This document shows, one piece after another, positions 16,350 to 24,555 of a stretch of DNA of 64,000 bases. How positions within the stretch are numbered: position 1 is the stretch's first letter; every line of letters begins with the position of its first letter. The stretch is from Bradyrhizobium elkanii WSM2783 (lineage in GTDB: Bacteria; Pseudomonadota; Alphaproteobacteria; Rhizobiales; Xanthobacteraceae), in NCBI RefSeq assembly GCF_000472865.1, contig NZ_AXAP01000030.1:1-64000 (forward strand). The letters are read 5' to 3'. Below the pieces are notes generated by a model. That model saw only the letters and a program-made list of their open reading frames with translations. It was not told where the DNA came from and did not search any database. The position numbers were made by a program, and so were the translations under genes.

Positions 16350-17639
16350 GTGCTTTATCTGGAACTTGCGATCGTTTTTGTCCTGATCGTCGTCAATGGC
16401 CTGCTTGCGATGTCGGAACTGGCGATCGTCTCCTCCCGGCCGGCAAGGCTGGCGGGATTGGTCGAAAAAGGCGTGAGCGGCTCGCGGCAAGCGCTGGCGC
16501 TTTCATCTGACCCGGGCAAATTCCTTTCCACCGTGCAGATCGGCATTACCCTGATCGGGGTGCTCTCGGGCGCTTTTTCCGGGGCAACGCTTGGGCAGCG
16601 GGTCTCGCAATGGCTGCTCGGATTCAGTGTCTCCCCAGCGCTCGCCGATGCCATCGGCGTCGGTTTTGTCGTCACCGTCATCACCTATGCCTCGCTGATC
16701 GTCGGCGAGCTCGTGCCCAAGCAGATCGCGCTGCGCGATCCGGAAGCGATTGCGGTCAGGGTCGCGCCGGCCATGGTGTGGATGGCGAGGATCTCGCTGC
16801 CGCTGGTTTGGCTGCTCGACCGCTCCGGCAAGGCGCTGCTCTGGCTGCTCGGCCATCGTGGCGAAGCCGAAGAGAAAGTCAGCGAGGAAGAAATCAGGAC
16901 GCTGGTGGTCGAAGCCGAAAATGCCGGCGTGCTCGAGCCCGGCGAAAAAGAGATGATCGCGGGCGTGATGCGGCTCGGCGATCTTCCGGTCGGCGCGGTG
17001 ATGACGCCGCGTCACGAAGTCAGTTCGATCGACGTCGCCGATCCCCCTTCCGAGATCCATGCAACGCTGCTCAAGACCACCCATTCGCGGGCGGTCGTGT
17101 TCGACGGCAATCGCGACGTTGCACTCGGCATCGTGCAAGCCAAGGATCTGCTCGATGCATATCTGTCTGGGGGAACGCCGGACATCCGTTCGCTGGTCCG
17201 TCAGGCGCCGGTGATTCCGGAGACCGTGGACGCACGCGACGTGATCGCGATCCTGCGCGATTCCGCCGTCCATATCGGGCTGGTGCACGATGAATACGGC
17301 ACCTTCCAGGGCGTGGTGACGAGCGCCGACATCCTGGAAGCGATCGTCGGCGCGTTCCACACCGAGGAGGGGCCGGCGGAACTCGCCTCGGTCAAGCGCG
17401 ATGACGGCTCCTACCTGATCTCTGGATGGATGCCGGCGCTCGAATTTGCCGACCTGCTCGGCATCACCCTGCCCTCGCCGCGGCCCTACCAGACCTTTGC
17501 GGGCTTCCTGCTGCAGGAGTTCGGCGCGATTCCCAATGTCGGCGAAAAGATCACGGCCCATGGCTGGCAGTTCGAGATCGTCGATCTCGACGGCCGGAGG
17601 ATCGACAAGGCCTTGGCCAGCCGCGTGGAAGAGCCGTGA
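16350..17639 (+). CDS. CNNM/CorC-HlyC family membrane protein with CBS pair
   Basis: The 429-residue protein has a DUF21/CNNM membrane domain (about residues 1-190, four helices, with GEVVPK-like IVGELVPKQIAL). A cytoplasmic CBS pair follows (about 205-330; VMTPRHEV and VHDEYGTFQGVVT are typical), then a CorC_HlyC transporter-associated domain (about 345-425). Family members take part in divalent cation (Mg2+, Co2+) efflux or homeostasis; older annotations call them hemolysins. GTG 16350 is chosen because AAGAAGG precedes it and the first helix begins at once. Confidence 0.88.
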   Translation: MLYLELAIVFVLIVVNGLLAMSELAIVSSRPARLAGLVEKGVSGSRQALALSSDPGKFLSTVQIGITLIGVLSGAFSGATLGQRVSQWLLGFSVSPALADAIGVGFVVTVITYASLIVGELVPKQIALRDPEAIAVRVAPAMVWMARISLPLVWLLDRSGKALLWLLGHRGEAEEKVSEEEIRTLVVEAENAGVLEPGEKEMIAGVMRLGDLPVGAVMTPRHEVSSIDVADPPSEIHATLLKTTHSRAVVFDGNRDVALGIVQAKDLLDAYLSGGTPDIRSLVRQAPVIPETVDARDVIAILRDSAVHIGLVHDEYGTFQGVVTSADILEAIVGAFHTEEGPAELASVKRDDGSYLISGWMPALEFADLLGITLPSPRPYQTFAGFLLQEFGAIPNVGEKITAHGWQFEIVDLDGRRIDKALASRVEEP

Positions 17640-17836
17640 CCTATCTCCCGCAGCCTGGACATCTCGCAGGTTCCCGGCCCCGCCGCGACGGCCGTTGCGC
17701 ACCCGTCCCATGCGCCAGACCGGCTCGCTGCAGCGCCGTTCTGTTGATAACCAGGAACTTGTCCATCCCCGGCGGCGGGATCGTCGGCCGCCCTGTGCTA
17801 TCGGCATAACGGCAAGATCAGGTACGGAACACAGAT

Positions 17837-18436
17837 ATGCGGATTACCCTCGTCGGTTCCCGCCATTTCGGCGTGGCGACCTTGAATATGCTGCGCCAAC
17901 GCGAAGTCGATGTCGTCAGGGTCGTGGTGCACGATGGCGAAGACCGGCTGGCGGCGGCTGCGCGGGCCACAGGGATCGATGTGGTGGTGCAGGCCAATCC
18001 GAAGCTCGTTGTAGCCTCCGAGATCGCCCCCGACACCGATCTGATCGTAACGGCCCACAGCCACGCCCGCGTCGGCAAGGAAGCGCTGGCCGCCGCGAAA
18101 CTCGGCGGGATCGGCTACCATCCCTCGCTACTGCCCCGACATCGCGGCATGGCTGCCGTGGAATGGACCATCAAGGAAGGCGATCCGATCGCGGGCGGCA
18201 GCATCTATCATCTCGCCGATCGCATGGATGCCGGCGCCATCGCGGCGCAGGACTGGGTGTTCGTCAAGAAAGGCGAAACCGCGCGCGAGCTCTGGGAGCG
18301 GGCGCTGGCGCCGCTGGGGCTCCGGCTGCTCGCCGAGGTGATCGACTATGCCAGAGCTCATGGCAGCCTTCCTGCCAAGCCGCAGGATGAGCAATTCGCG
18401 ACCAAGGCACCCAGTCTCCCTGACGCCAGGCACTGA
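17837..18436 (+). CDS. Formyltransferase-family protein (Fmt/PurN fold)
   Basis: The 199-residue protein has the Rossmann-like formyl-transferase N-terminal domain, with the signature HPSLLPRHRGMAAVEWTIKE (residues about 94-113) and the following AGGSIYHLADRMDAGAI containing the conserved catalytic-type Asp. The C-terminal tRNA-binding domain of methionyl-tRNA formyltransferase is missing, so a 10-formyl-THF dependent transfer to a sugar or small amine is more likely. The substrate cannot be told from sequence. It stands alone, with 200 bases free on each side. Confidence 0.75.
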   Translation: MRITLVGSRHFGVATLNMLRQREVDVVRVVVHDGEDRLAAAARATGIDVVVQANPKLVVASEIAPDTDLIVTAHSHARVGKEALAAAKLGGIGYHPSLLPRHRGMAAVEWTIKEGDPIAGGSIYHLADRMDAGAIAAQDWVFVKKGETARELWERALAPLGLRLLAEVIDYARAHGSLPAKPQDEQFATKAPSLPDARH

Positions 18437-18633
18437 ACGCCCAAAGTCTGCCGCAAGAATCGAACGCGCCTGTGTTTCGGTGTGCGGATTCACGCTGCCG
18501 ATTCACCATGCAAGTTCACCATGATGTGTTTGATCTCGCAGGAACTTTTTGCCTTCCACAGGACGGCCCATTTTGAACACATTGTGTCCGGATAAGCCGG
18601 ACTGATCACACACATTTCAAGGAAATCTGATCC

Positions 18634-18990
18634 ATGCGTCCTGACCGCATTCGCGCGCTCTTGTTTGCGTCCTTTCTCGGTTCTGCTGCCCTGATTTCTG
18701 CCCCTGTTTCGGCCCAGCAGCCCTATGACGGCCTCTGGCAGGTCACCGTGGTCACCAAAACTGGAACCTGCGAGCCTTCGACCTCTTCCACGGTTACGGT
18801 CACGGACGGTCAAATCTCCGCGCCGGGCGCTGGCATCTCGGGCAGGGTCGGCCGTGAGGGCCTTGTGCGAGTCTCGATCAATGGTGCATATGCCAACGGA
18901 CAGCTCAGTGGCAACTCCGGATCGGGGAAGTGGAATGGGGCATCAGCAGGCGTACCGTGCAGCGGTCGATGGGAAGCTTCCCGTCAGTAA
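18634..18990 (+). CDS. Secreted small beta-rich protein
   Basis: The 118-residue precursor has a signal peptide ending near PVSAQQ, then a repetitive beta-rich domain (PYDGLWQVTVVTKTGTCE, then a Gly/Ser-rich NGQLSGNSGSGKWNG). The two cysteines (near residues 47 and 110) could form a periplasmic disulfide. It overlaps the next gene, which encodes a similarly built secreted protein, by 56 bases in another frame. The function is unknown. Confidence 0.7.
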   Translation: MRPDRIRALLFASFLGSAALISAPVSAQQPYDGLWQVTVVTKTGTCEPSTSSTVTVTDGQISAPGAGISGRVGREGLVRVSINGAYANGQLSGNSGSGKWNGASAGVPCSGRWEASRQ

Positions 18991-19486
18991 GATCCACCGG
19001 ACCTCGAAGCTGTTCCCCTCCGCTCGGCGGCTGACCTTCGCGGCGGCATTTGCTGCGGCAACGTTTCTGGTCTCCCCCAGCCATGCTCAGTCCGGCCCGT
19101 TTGCTGGGATGGCCGGCACTTGGTCTGGCGGTGGCAGCGTAACCTTGGACGACGGCTCCAGGGAGCGCATCCGCTGCCGCGCGACCTACCGCGTCGGCGG
19201 CGTCAACATGGCGATGTCGCTGACCTGCGCCAGCGATGCCTACAAGTTCAACCTGCAAGCCGATGTCGTCGCCCAGGGTAGCGCGATCTCCGGTAACTGG
19301 ACCGAGGGTAGCCGCGGGATCAGCGGGAGCCTGCAGGGCCGCGGCGGCGGCGGTAATTTCCAGGTTGCCGTTAATGCCGGCGGGTTCAATGCGAACCTCA
19401 GCATGCGGACGAGCGGCAACAAGCAATCTGTCAGCATCAGGGCCGATAACGGGTTCCGCGAAGCGGACATCTCGCTATCGAGATAG
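18935..19486 (+). CDS. Secreted Gly-rich beta protein, overlapping its upstream neighbour
   Basis: ATG 18935, after GGGGAAG, begins inside the end of the preceding gene. The 183-residue precursor has a long basic N-region, then a hydrophobic stretch (LTFAAAFAAATFLVSPSHA) that fits a signal peptide. The mature domain (FAGMAGTWSGGGSVTLDDG and on) has about eight short beta segments ending in a charged strand. Like its neighbour, it follows the plan 'remove excess, measure variant': a compact lipocalin-like or barrel-like fold is possible but not shown. The function is unknown. Confidence 0.65.
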   Translation: MGHQQAYRAAVDGKLPVSKIHRTSKLFPSARRLTFAAAFAAATFLVSPSHAQSGPFAGMAGTWSGGGSVTLDDGSRERIRCRATYRVGGVNMAMSLTCASDAYKFNLQADVVAQGSAISGNWTEGSRGISGSLQGRGGGGNFQVAVNAGGFNANLSMRTSGNKQSVSIRADNGFREADISLSR

Positions 19487-19537
19487 CTCGCGCACGCCGC
19501 TCGCCCGCGGAAGCGGGCGATAATTCAGGAAACCCGT

Positions 19538-19738
19538 TCAGCTCGTCTTCGGCTTCGCCAGCCGCTCGGCGGTGTCCTTGATGGTCTTGGCGATCAGCAG
19601 GGCCTGCTCCTTGTTGAACGCAAAATCCTGCACGCCTTTGTGCGTCGTCAGCGACAGCACCATGATGTCGGGCTGATGTTCGGGCCAGCCGGTGGCGAAG
19701 CCGGTCACGAAATCCGCCGACGTCTTACGGTTTGCCAT
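19538..19738 (-). CDS. Short hypothetical protein next to RidA
   Basis: The 66-residue product (MANRKTSADFVTGFATGWPE and on) is soluble, with a C-terminal amphipathic helix (NKEQALLIAKTIKDTAERLA). ATG 19738 is preferred because AGGTGG sits five bases before it. It starts 10 bases after the ridA stop, so the two form an operon. The function is unknown. Confidence 0.6.
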   Translation of the reverse strand: MANRKTSADFVTGFATGWPEHQPDIMVLSLTTHKGVQDFAFNKEQALLIAKTIKDTAERLAKPKTS

Positions 19739-19747
19739 CAGCGCCAC

Positions 19748-20146
19748 CTATGCCGCGGGAACGAAGGCGGTGACTTCGATCTCGACCTTGGCGCGTTGAT
19801 CGACCAGGCCGTCGATATAAAGCAGAGTGGACGGCGGGAAATTGCGCCCCAGCGTCTCCTTCCAGGCCGCGCCGATTCCGGCGCCCGCGGCCTCGTATTC
19901 AGCACGATTGGTCAGATACCAGGTCAGGCGCACGATGTGCTCAGGCCCGGCGCCGGCTTCGCTCAAGAGCTTGATGATCCGCTTCAGTGCAGTGGCGACC
20001 TGCGCTGCCATGTCCGGCGCGTAATCGCCCTTCTCATCGCCGCCGGTCTGGCCCGCCAGCACGATCCATTTGCCTGATGCGTCGAAGCTGACGCCGTGCG
20101 AGAAGCCGCGGGGTTTCGACCATTCGGCCGGTTGCAAGACATGCAT
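19748..20146 (-). CDS. RidA/YjgF family protein
   Basis: This 132-residue protein has the RidA chorismate-mutase-like fold. A GQTGGDEKGDY-like strand is followed by QVATALKRIIKLLSEAGAGP and VRLTWYLTNRAEYEAAG, and the end is the family pattern PPSTLLYIDGLVDQRAKVEIEV. RidA proteins hydrolyse reactive enamine/imine intermediates released by PLP enzymes. The Arg that contacts the substrate carboxylate in classical RidA (in the RTxxQ-V-xG region) is not obvious here, so it may be one of the Rid paralogue groups. Confidence 0.82.
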   Translation of the reverse strand: MHVLQPAEWSKPRGFSHGVSFDASGKWIVLAGQTGGDEKGDYAPDMAAQVATALKRIIKLLSEAGAGPEHIVRLTWYLTNRAEYEAAGAGIGAAWKETLGRNFPPSTLLYIDGLVDQRAKVEIEVTAFVPAA

Positions 20147-20309
20147 GAATTTATCCTCCCAGAAGCGGGACGATGCTTAGCACCTAAGGGGCGATCACGG
20201 CAAAGCTGAGGGCCTGCATCGCTGCCTTCTCGGAATTGCGAGTTGCAAATCGTGTGGGCCTCGCCGATACCGACGTTCCCGCCCGTCCCCCTCCTTCTCC
20301 GCATCACCG

Positions 20310-21188
20310 ATGGACCGCACCCCTTCCAAGATCAAGGCCGCGCTGTGGATGGCGGGCTGGCTCACGCTGATGCTGGTGATCGCGATTGCCGGCCGCGAAG
20401 CCATGCGGGACATGAACGTGTTTCAGCTCATGGAAGCGCGCTCGATCCTCGGCTTCTTCATGCTCTATCCGCTGATCCACGCGAGTGGCGGATTTTCGAT
20501 CCTGAAGACCGCGCGCGTGCACATGCACATCGCGCGCAATCTGATCCATTACGGCGCGCAGCTCGGCTGGTTCTTCGCGCTGACGCTGATCCCGATCGGC
20601 CAGGTGGTGGCGATCGAATTCACCATGCCGATCTGGACAGCGATCCTCGCGGCAGCCTTCCTCGGCGAGCGCATGACGATGTGGAAGATCACAGCGATCG
20701 TGCTCGGCCTGATCGGCGTAATCATCATCGTCCGCCCCGTCACGGGCGAGATCAATCCAGGCCAACTGATCGCGCTTGGGGCTGCCGTAGGTTTCGGCAT
20801 CTCGGTTGCGATGGTGAAATCGCTGACCCGCACCGAACAGACGCTGGCGATCATCTTCTGGATGCTGGTCGTGCAGTCGGCCGCAGGCCTGTTGCCGTCG
20901 CTCTATGTCTGGACGTGGCCGCCAGCGCATGTCTGGGTTTGGGTCGTCCTGATCGCCTTCTGCGGCACTTTCTCGCACTACTGTATGGCACGCGCGATGC
21001 TCTACGCGGATGCGACAGTCGTGATTCCGATGGACTTCCTCCGTGTGCCACTGACCGCGACCGCGGGCTGGCTGATCTATTCGGAGCAGCTCGATCTGTT
21101 CACCGTGCTCGGCGCGGTGCTGATCCTGACCGGCAATCTCCTGAACTTGAAACCGAACGCGCCGGCTCACGCCCGCGCAGGGACCTGA
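20310..21188 (+). CDS. EamA/DMT superfamily transporter
   Basis: The 292-residue protein has ten membrane helices arranged as two EamA repeats (about 10-145 and 150-285), with PIGQVVAIEFTMPIWTAILA in the first and a similar Pro/Glu-bearing helix (MDFLRVPLTATAGWLIYSEQ) in the second. Relatives export amino acids, purines or other small metabolites; the substrate here is unknown. It stands alone and divergent from ridA. Confidence 0.82.
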   Translation: MDRTPSKIKAALWMAGWLTLMLVIAIAGREAMRDMNVFQLMEARSILGFFMLYPLIHASGGFSILKTARVHMHIARNLIHYGAQLGWFFALTLIPIGQVVAIEFTMPIWTAILAAAFLGERMTMWKITAIVLGLIGVIIIVRPVTGEINPGQLIALGAAVGFGISVAMVKSLTRTEQTLAIIFWMLVVQSAAGLLPSLYVWTWPPAHVWVWVVLIAFCGTFSHYCMARAMLYADATVVIPMDFLRVPLTATAGWLIYSEQLDLFTVLGAVLILTGNLLNLKPNAPAHARAGT

Positions 21189-21201
21189 CGATCGACGCGG
21201 T

Positions 21202-21217
21202 TGTGACGTAGATCACG
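21202..21217. promoter_or_regulatory. CRP/FNR-type site upstream of the metacaspase gene
   Basis: TGTGA-CGTAGA-TCACG matches the CRP half-site layout TGTGA-N6-TCACA except the last base. It lies about 155 bases before the metacaspase start. A regulator of this family acting here is an inference. Confidence 0.4.
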
Positions 21218-21370
21218 TAGCCGCCGCGCGTTTCATGGCATGCCTTATGGCAACGCGATTCTCTCGTCGACCGCAGTGGTATTTTTATGCTGCGCGAACG
21301 GTGGTGTTATCGTGTAGTCTGACACAATGCGATAGAGCCAAAGCCTTTTCGATTCTGCTGGGGGATTTCA

Positions 21371-22813
21371 ATGCGCACCCTTACCCTCCTCGCCTCGCTG
21401 ATCTGCGTGGCGCTGACCGCAACTGCCGCCCGAGCCGACAGACGCGTCGCCTTCGTCGTCGGCAACGGCGCATACAAGAACGTGACGCCGCTGCCCAATC
21501 CGACCATGGACGCCAAGTCGATGGCCAGCGCATTGCGCAACGTCGGATTCGACGTGGTCGAGGGCACCAACCTCACCCGCGACAAGATGACCGAGAAGCT
21601 GCTCGACTTCGGCAAGAAGGCGCAAGGAGCCGACATCGCGGTGTTCTACTATGCCGGCCACGGCATCGCGATCAGTGGCACCAACTATCTTCTGCCCGTC
21701 GATGCCGACATCAAGTCGGAGATGGACGTCAAGCTGGGCTCTGCCATCAACATCGACCTCACGCTCGACCAGACCATGAGCGACGCCAAGGTCAAGCTGG
21801 TGTTCCTCGATGCCTGCCGCGACAATCCGTTCGCCGCCAAGATCAAGTCGAACTCGGCGACCCGCAGCGTCAACGTGCAGACCGGCCTTGCCGAAATGAA
21901 ATCCGGCGAAGGCACGCTGATCGCGTTCGCAACCGGCCCGGGCCAGACCGCGCTCGACGGCCAGGAAGGCACCAACAGCCCGTTCACGCGCGCGCTGATC
22001 GCCAACATCACCCAGCCCGGCGTCGAGATCCAGCAGGCGATGACCAAGGTCCGCGCCCAGGTCAACGAGGAGACCAGCAAGGGCCAGTTGCCCTGGGGCC
22101 ACACCAACCTGATCGGCTCGGTCTATCTCAACGGCGCGCCAGCGAACAACCCGGCCACCGCGGCGGGCACGCCTGCGGCATCGACCGCGGTTGCGGCCGC
22201 GCCGAGCTCGGACGTCGAGCTCGAGTTCTGGCGTTCGATCAAGGACTCCAACAAAACGGAAGAGCTCAACGCCTATCTCTCGAGCTACCCGAACGGGCAG
22301 TTCCGTTCGCTCGCGCTCGCCCGCATCGCCGCGCTTGAGAGCGCCGCGGCTCCGAGCACGCAGACGCGTAACCTTACCGCCGGCATCGATCCTGCGACCT
22401 TCACCGAGGAAGCAAGCCAGGTCACCGAGGACCAGATCGGCCTCGACAAGGGCCAGCGCCGCGACGTGCAGCGCCGCCTCAATGGGCTCGGCTTCGACGT
22501 CAAGGCCACCGGCAAATTCGACGAGCCCACCCGCGCCGTGATCACGCGCTGGCAGGCCGCGCGCGGCTATCCGAAGAGCGGCTACCTCAATAGGCTGCAG
22601 CACAAGGCGCTGCTGACCGAGGTCGTGGCGACCACGTCGACGAGCTCGAGCGATGAAGAGCGTCCGCGCCGTCGCGCCAGCAGCGGTGGCGGCGGAGGTG
22701 GTGGCGGCAGCGCTCCCCCTCCCTCCCGCCATCACGGCGGTGGCATCGATCCGGGAGCCGCCTTCGTCGGCGGCGTCGTGGGTGGCATGCTGGGCGGCGC
22801 GTTCCGTCGCTAA
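21371..22813 (+). CDS. Secreted caspase-family (metacaspase, C14) protein with PG-binding-like domain
   Basis: The 480-residue precursor has a signal peptide (residues 1-22, ending ARAD) and then a caspase-like domain (about 24-245). The catalytic His is in VFYYAGHG (H97) and the Cys in VFLDACRDNPF (C149). A short Ala-rich linker and a region FWRSIKDSNKTEELNAYLSS follow. Next comes a peptidoglycan-binding-1-like module (GQRRDVQRRLNGLGFDVKA, about residues 358-425), and last a basic Gly/Ser/His tail. Bacterial orthocaspases of this type usually cleave after Arg or Lys; the physiological target is unknown. Export and the wall-binding module suggest action in the periplasm. Confidence 0.88.
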   Translation: MRTLTLLASLICVALTATAARADRRVAFVVGNGAYKNVTPLPNPTMDAKSMASALRNVGFDVVEGTNLTRDKMTEKLLDFGKKAQGADIAVFYYAGHGIAISGTNYLLPVDADIKSEMDVKLGSAINIDLTLDQTMSDAKVKLVFLDACRDNPFAAKIKSNSATRSVNVQTGLAEMKSGEGTLIAFATGPGQTALDGQEGTNSPFTRALIANITQPGVEIQQAMTKVRAQVNEETSKGQLPWGHTNLIGSVYLNGAPANNPATAAGTPAASTAVAAAPSSDVELEFWRSIKDSNKTEELNAYLSSYPNGQFRSLALARIAALESAAAPSTQTRNLTAGIDPATFTEEASQVTEDQIGLDKGQRRDVQRRLNGLGFDVKATGKFDEPTRAVITRWQAARGYPKSGYLNRLQHKALLTEVVATTSTSSSDEERPRRRASSGGGGGGGGSAPPPSRHHGGGIDPGAAFVGGVVGGMLGGAFRR

Positions 22814-22832
22814 CGCCCTTGAAACGTTCAAC

Positions 22833-22860
22833 GAAAAGCCCGGCTCACGCCGGGCTTTTC
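22833..22860. terminator. Bidirectional intrinsic terminator
   Basis: GAAAAGCCCGG and CCGGGCTTTTC form a perfect 11-bp stem with a 6-base loop between two convergent genes. The A-run before and T-run after the core let it stop transcription in both directions. Confidence 0.9.
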
Positions 22861-22885
22861 AGTTTCTGGAGGCTCCTCGTCGGAG

Positions 22886-23125
22886 CTACTTCCCCGCCGC
22901 CTTGCGCAGCGCCTCGTTGATGCGGTCCTGCCAGCCCGGGCCGCCCTCCTGGAACCACTCCAGCACGTCCTGGTCGATGCGCAGCGTAACTTGCTCGCGC
23001 ACGCCGGGAGCGGCATTCTTCTTGGGCGGCGCTTCGGCCACCTTCGTGGTGGCGCGCTTGAACGCCGCTTCCGCCTCGCTGCGGGCGTCGTTCAGCGTGC
23101 GCGGTCGCCTCGGTTGATCGGCCAT
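22886..23125 (-). CDS. BrnA-type antitoxin-like protein without a visible toxin
   Basis: The 79-residue protein ends in the BrnA signature VTLRIDQDVLEWFQEGGPGW followed by QDRINEALRKAA, a ribbon-helix-helix-like DNA-binding region. The first half is basic and disordered. BrnA normally pairs with the ribonuclease toxin BrnT encoded just upstream. Here the upstream gene, two bases away, is cysK, so the partner is missing or elsewhere. Co-transcription with cysK is likely. Confidence 0.75.
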   Translation of the reverse strand: MADQPRRPRTLNDARSEAEAAFKRATTKVAEAPPKKNAAPGVREQVTLRIDQDVLEWFQEGGPGWQDRINEALRKAAGK

Positions 23126-23127
23126 TG

Positions 23128-24105
23128 CTAGATCCCCTCAAACAGCGCCGTCGACAGATAGCGCTCGGCGAACGACGGCACCACGGCCAGGATGGTCTTG
23201 CCGGCCGCCTCGGGCCGCTTGCCGATCTCAAGCGCCGCGGCGATTGCCGCCCCGGAAGAGATGCCGCCGGGAATGCCTTCGTTGCGCGCCAGCGCGCGCG
23301 ACATCTCGATCGCGGTGGTGCTGTTGACCTTGACGATCTCGTCGATCACGGAACGATCGAGGATATCAGGAATGAAACCGGCGCCGATACCCTGGATCTT
23401 GTGCGGCGAATGCTGGCCGCCTGACAGCACCGGGCTTTCCTCGGGCTCGACAGCGACGATGCGCAGCGAGGGCTTGCGCGGCTTCAACACCTGCCCGACG
23501 CCGGTGATGGTGCCGCCGGTGCCGACTCCCGCAACGAAGTAGTCGATGTTCCCGCCGGTATCGTTCCAGATCTCCTCGGCGGTGGTGCGGCGATGGATCT
23601 CCGGATTGGCGAGGTTCTTGAACTGCTGCGGCATCACCGCATTCGGCGTCGTGCGCACCAGCTCTTCGGCGGCCGCGATCGAGCCTTTCATGCCCTGCGC
23701 TGCCGGCGTCAGCACGAGCTCGGCGCCAAGGAACGCCAGCATCTTGCGGCGCTCGATCGACATCGATTCCGGCATCACCAGTTTCAGCCGATAGCCGCGC
23801 GAGGCCGCGACGAACGCCAGCGCGATGCCTGTATTGCCCGAGGTCGGCTCGATCAGCACGGTGTTGGCATTGATGATGCCGGCCTTCTCCATCGCGATGA
23901 TCATCGCCGCGCCGATGCGATCCTTCACGCTCGCCGTCGGATTGAAATATTCCAGTTTGGCGAGGATCGTCGCGTGCGCGCCATGCGCCTGCGGCAACCG
24001 GCGCAGGCGGACGATCGGCGTGTTGCCGATCGCGTCCACAATGGAGTCATAGACCAGCCCTCGTCCCGGCCGTTGCACTGCACGCGTAGTTGAAGGCGCA
24101 TCCAT
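23128..24105 (-). CDS. cysK: Cysteine synthase A (O-acetylserine sulfhydrylase)
   Basis: This is a PLP enzyme making cysteine from O-acetylserine and sulfide. The 325-residue length is standard. The PLP lysine is K61 in FNPTASVKDRIG, the substrate loop is PTSGNTGIALA (87-97), and the phosphate-binding Gly-rich loop is VGTGGTITGVG. The ATG at 24105 has TAGGAG seven bases before it. An in-frame TTG at 24123 would put that ribosome-binding site inside the gene, so it is rejected. The C-terminus is followed at once by the BrnA-like gene. Confidence 0.93.
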   Translation of the reverse strand: MDAPSTTRAVQRPGRGLVYDSIVDAIGNTPIVRLRRLPQAHGAHATILAKLEYFNPTASVKDRIGAAMIIAMEKAGIINANTVLIEPTSGNTGIALAFVAASRGYRLKLVMPESMSIERRKMLAFLGAELVLTPAAQGMKGSIAAAEELVRTTPNAVMPQQFKNLANPEIHRRTTAEEIWNDTGGNIDYFVAGVGTGGTITGVGQVLKPRKPSLRIVAVEPEESPVLSGGQHSPHKIQGIGAGFIPDILDRSVIDEIVKVNSTTAIEMSRALARNEGIPGGISSGAAIAAALEIGKRPEAAGKTILAVVPSFAERYLSTALFEGI

Positions 24106-24336
24106 CACAGGGCTCCTATGCAAAATGTGCCGCGAAAATCGCGGTTCTCGTTAGTTAGGAACAGGGCCCACCGCAGCGCAAGAAGGGAAACGATCGATTA
24201 ACAGATCGCTGCATCGCAATAGCGAAATGTTTCTAAATAGCGATAAACCAACGCATTTGTGTTGCGACAACGTCAAATAAATCGGTGTATAAGTTACCGC
24301 TAAGTTAAGCTCCCCACAGATCGCCAGGAGGTCACG

Positions 24337-24552
24337 ATGACAGCAATCGCTGAAATCCCGTCGACCATTGCGGTTCGTCCGAATCCGCGCGGCTGCGATC
24401 TGCCGACCTGCCCGGTGTGCGCAGACACCATGATAGCTGCGGAAGCGTCTGCCTATCTGTACGACAGCATCATCAGCTATCTCTGGACCTGCGACACCTG
24501 CGGTTACGGTTTCGTGACCAAGCACGCGGTCAAGCGCTTCGTCTGCAACTAA
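24337..24552 (+). CDS. Small zinc-ribbon-like protein
   Basis: ATG 24337 follows AGGAGG. The 71-residue protein has CPVCADTM and CDTCGYGF, two CxxC knuckles about 35 residues apart, the arrangement of a zinc ribbon, plus single Cys residues near residue 20 and at the end. No partner or function is known. It is divergent from cysK and its stop lies three bases from the end of the convergent tgt gene. Confidence 0.7.
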   Translation: MTAIAEIPSTIAVRPNPRGCDLPTCPVCADTMIAAEASAYLYDSIISYLWTCDTCGYGFVTKHAVKRFVCN

Positions 24553-24555
24553 GCC

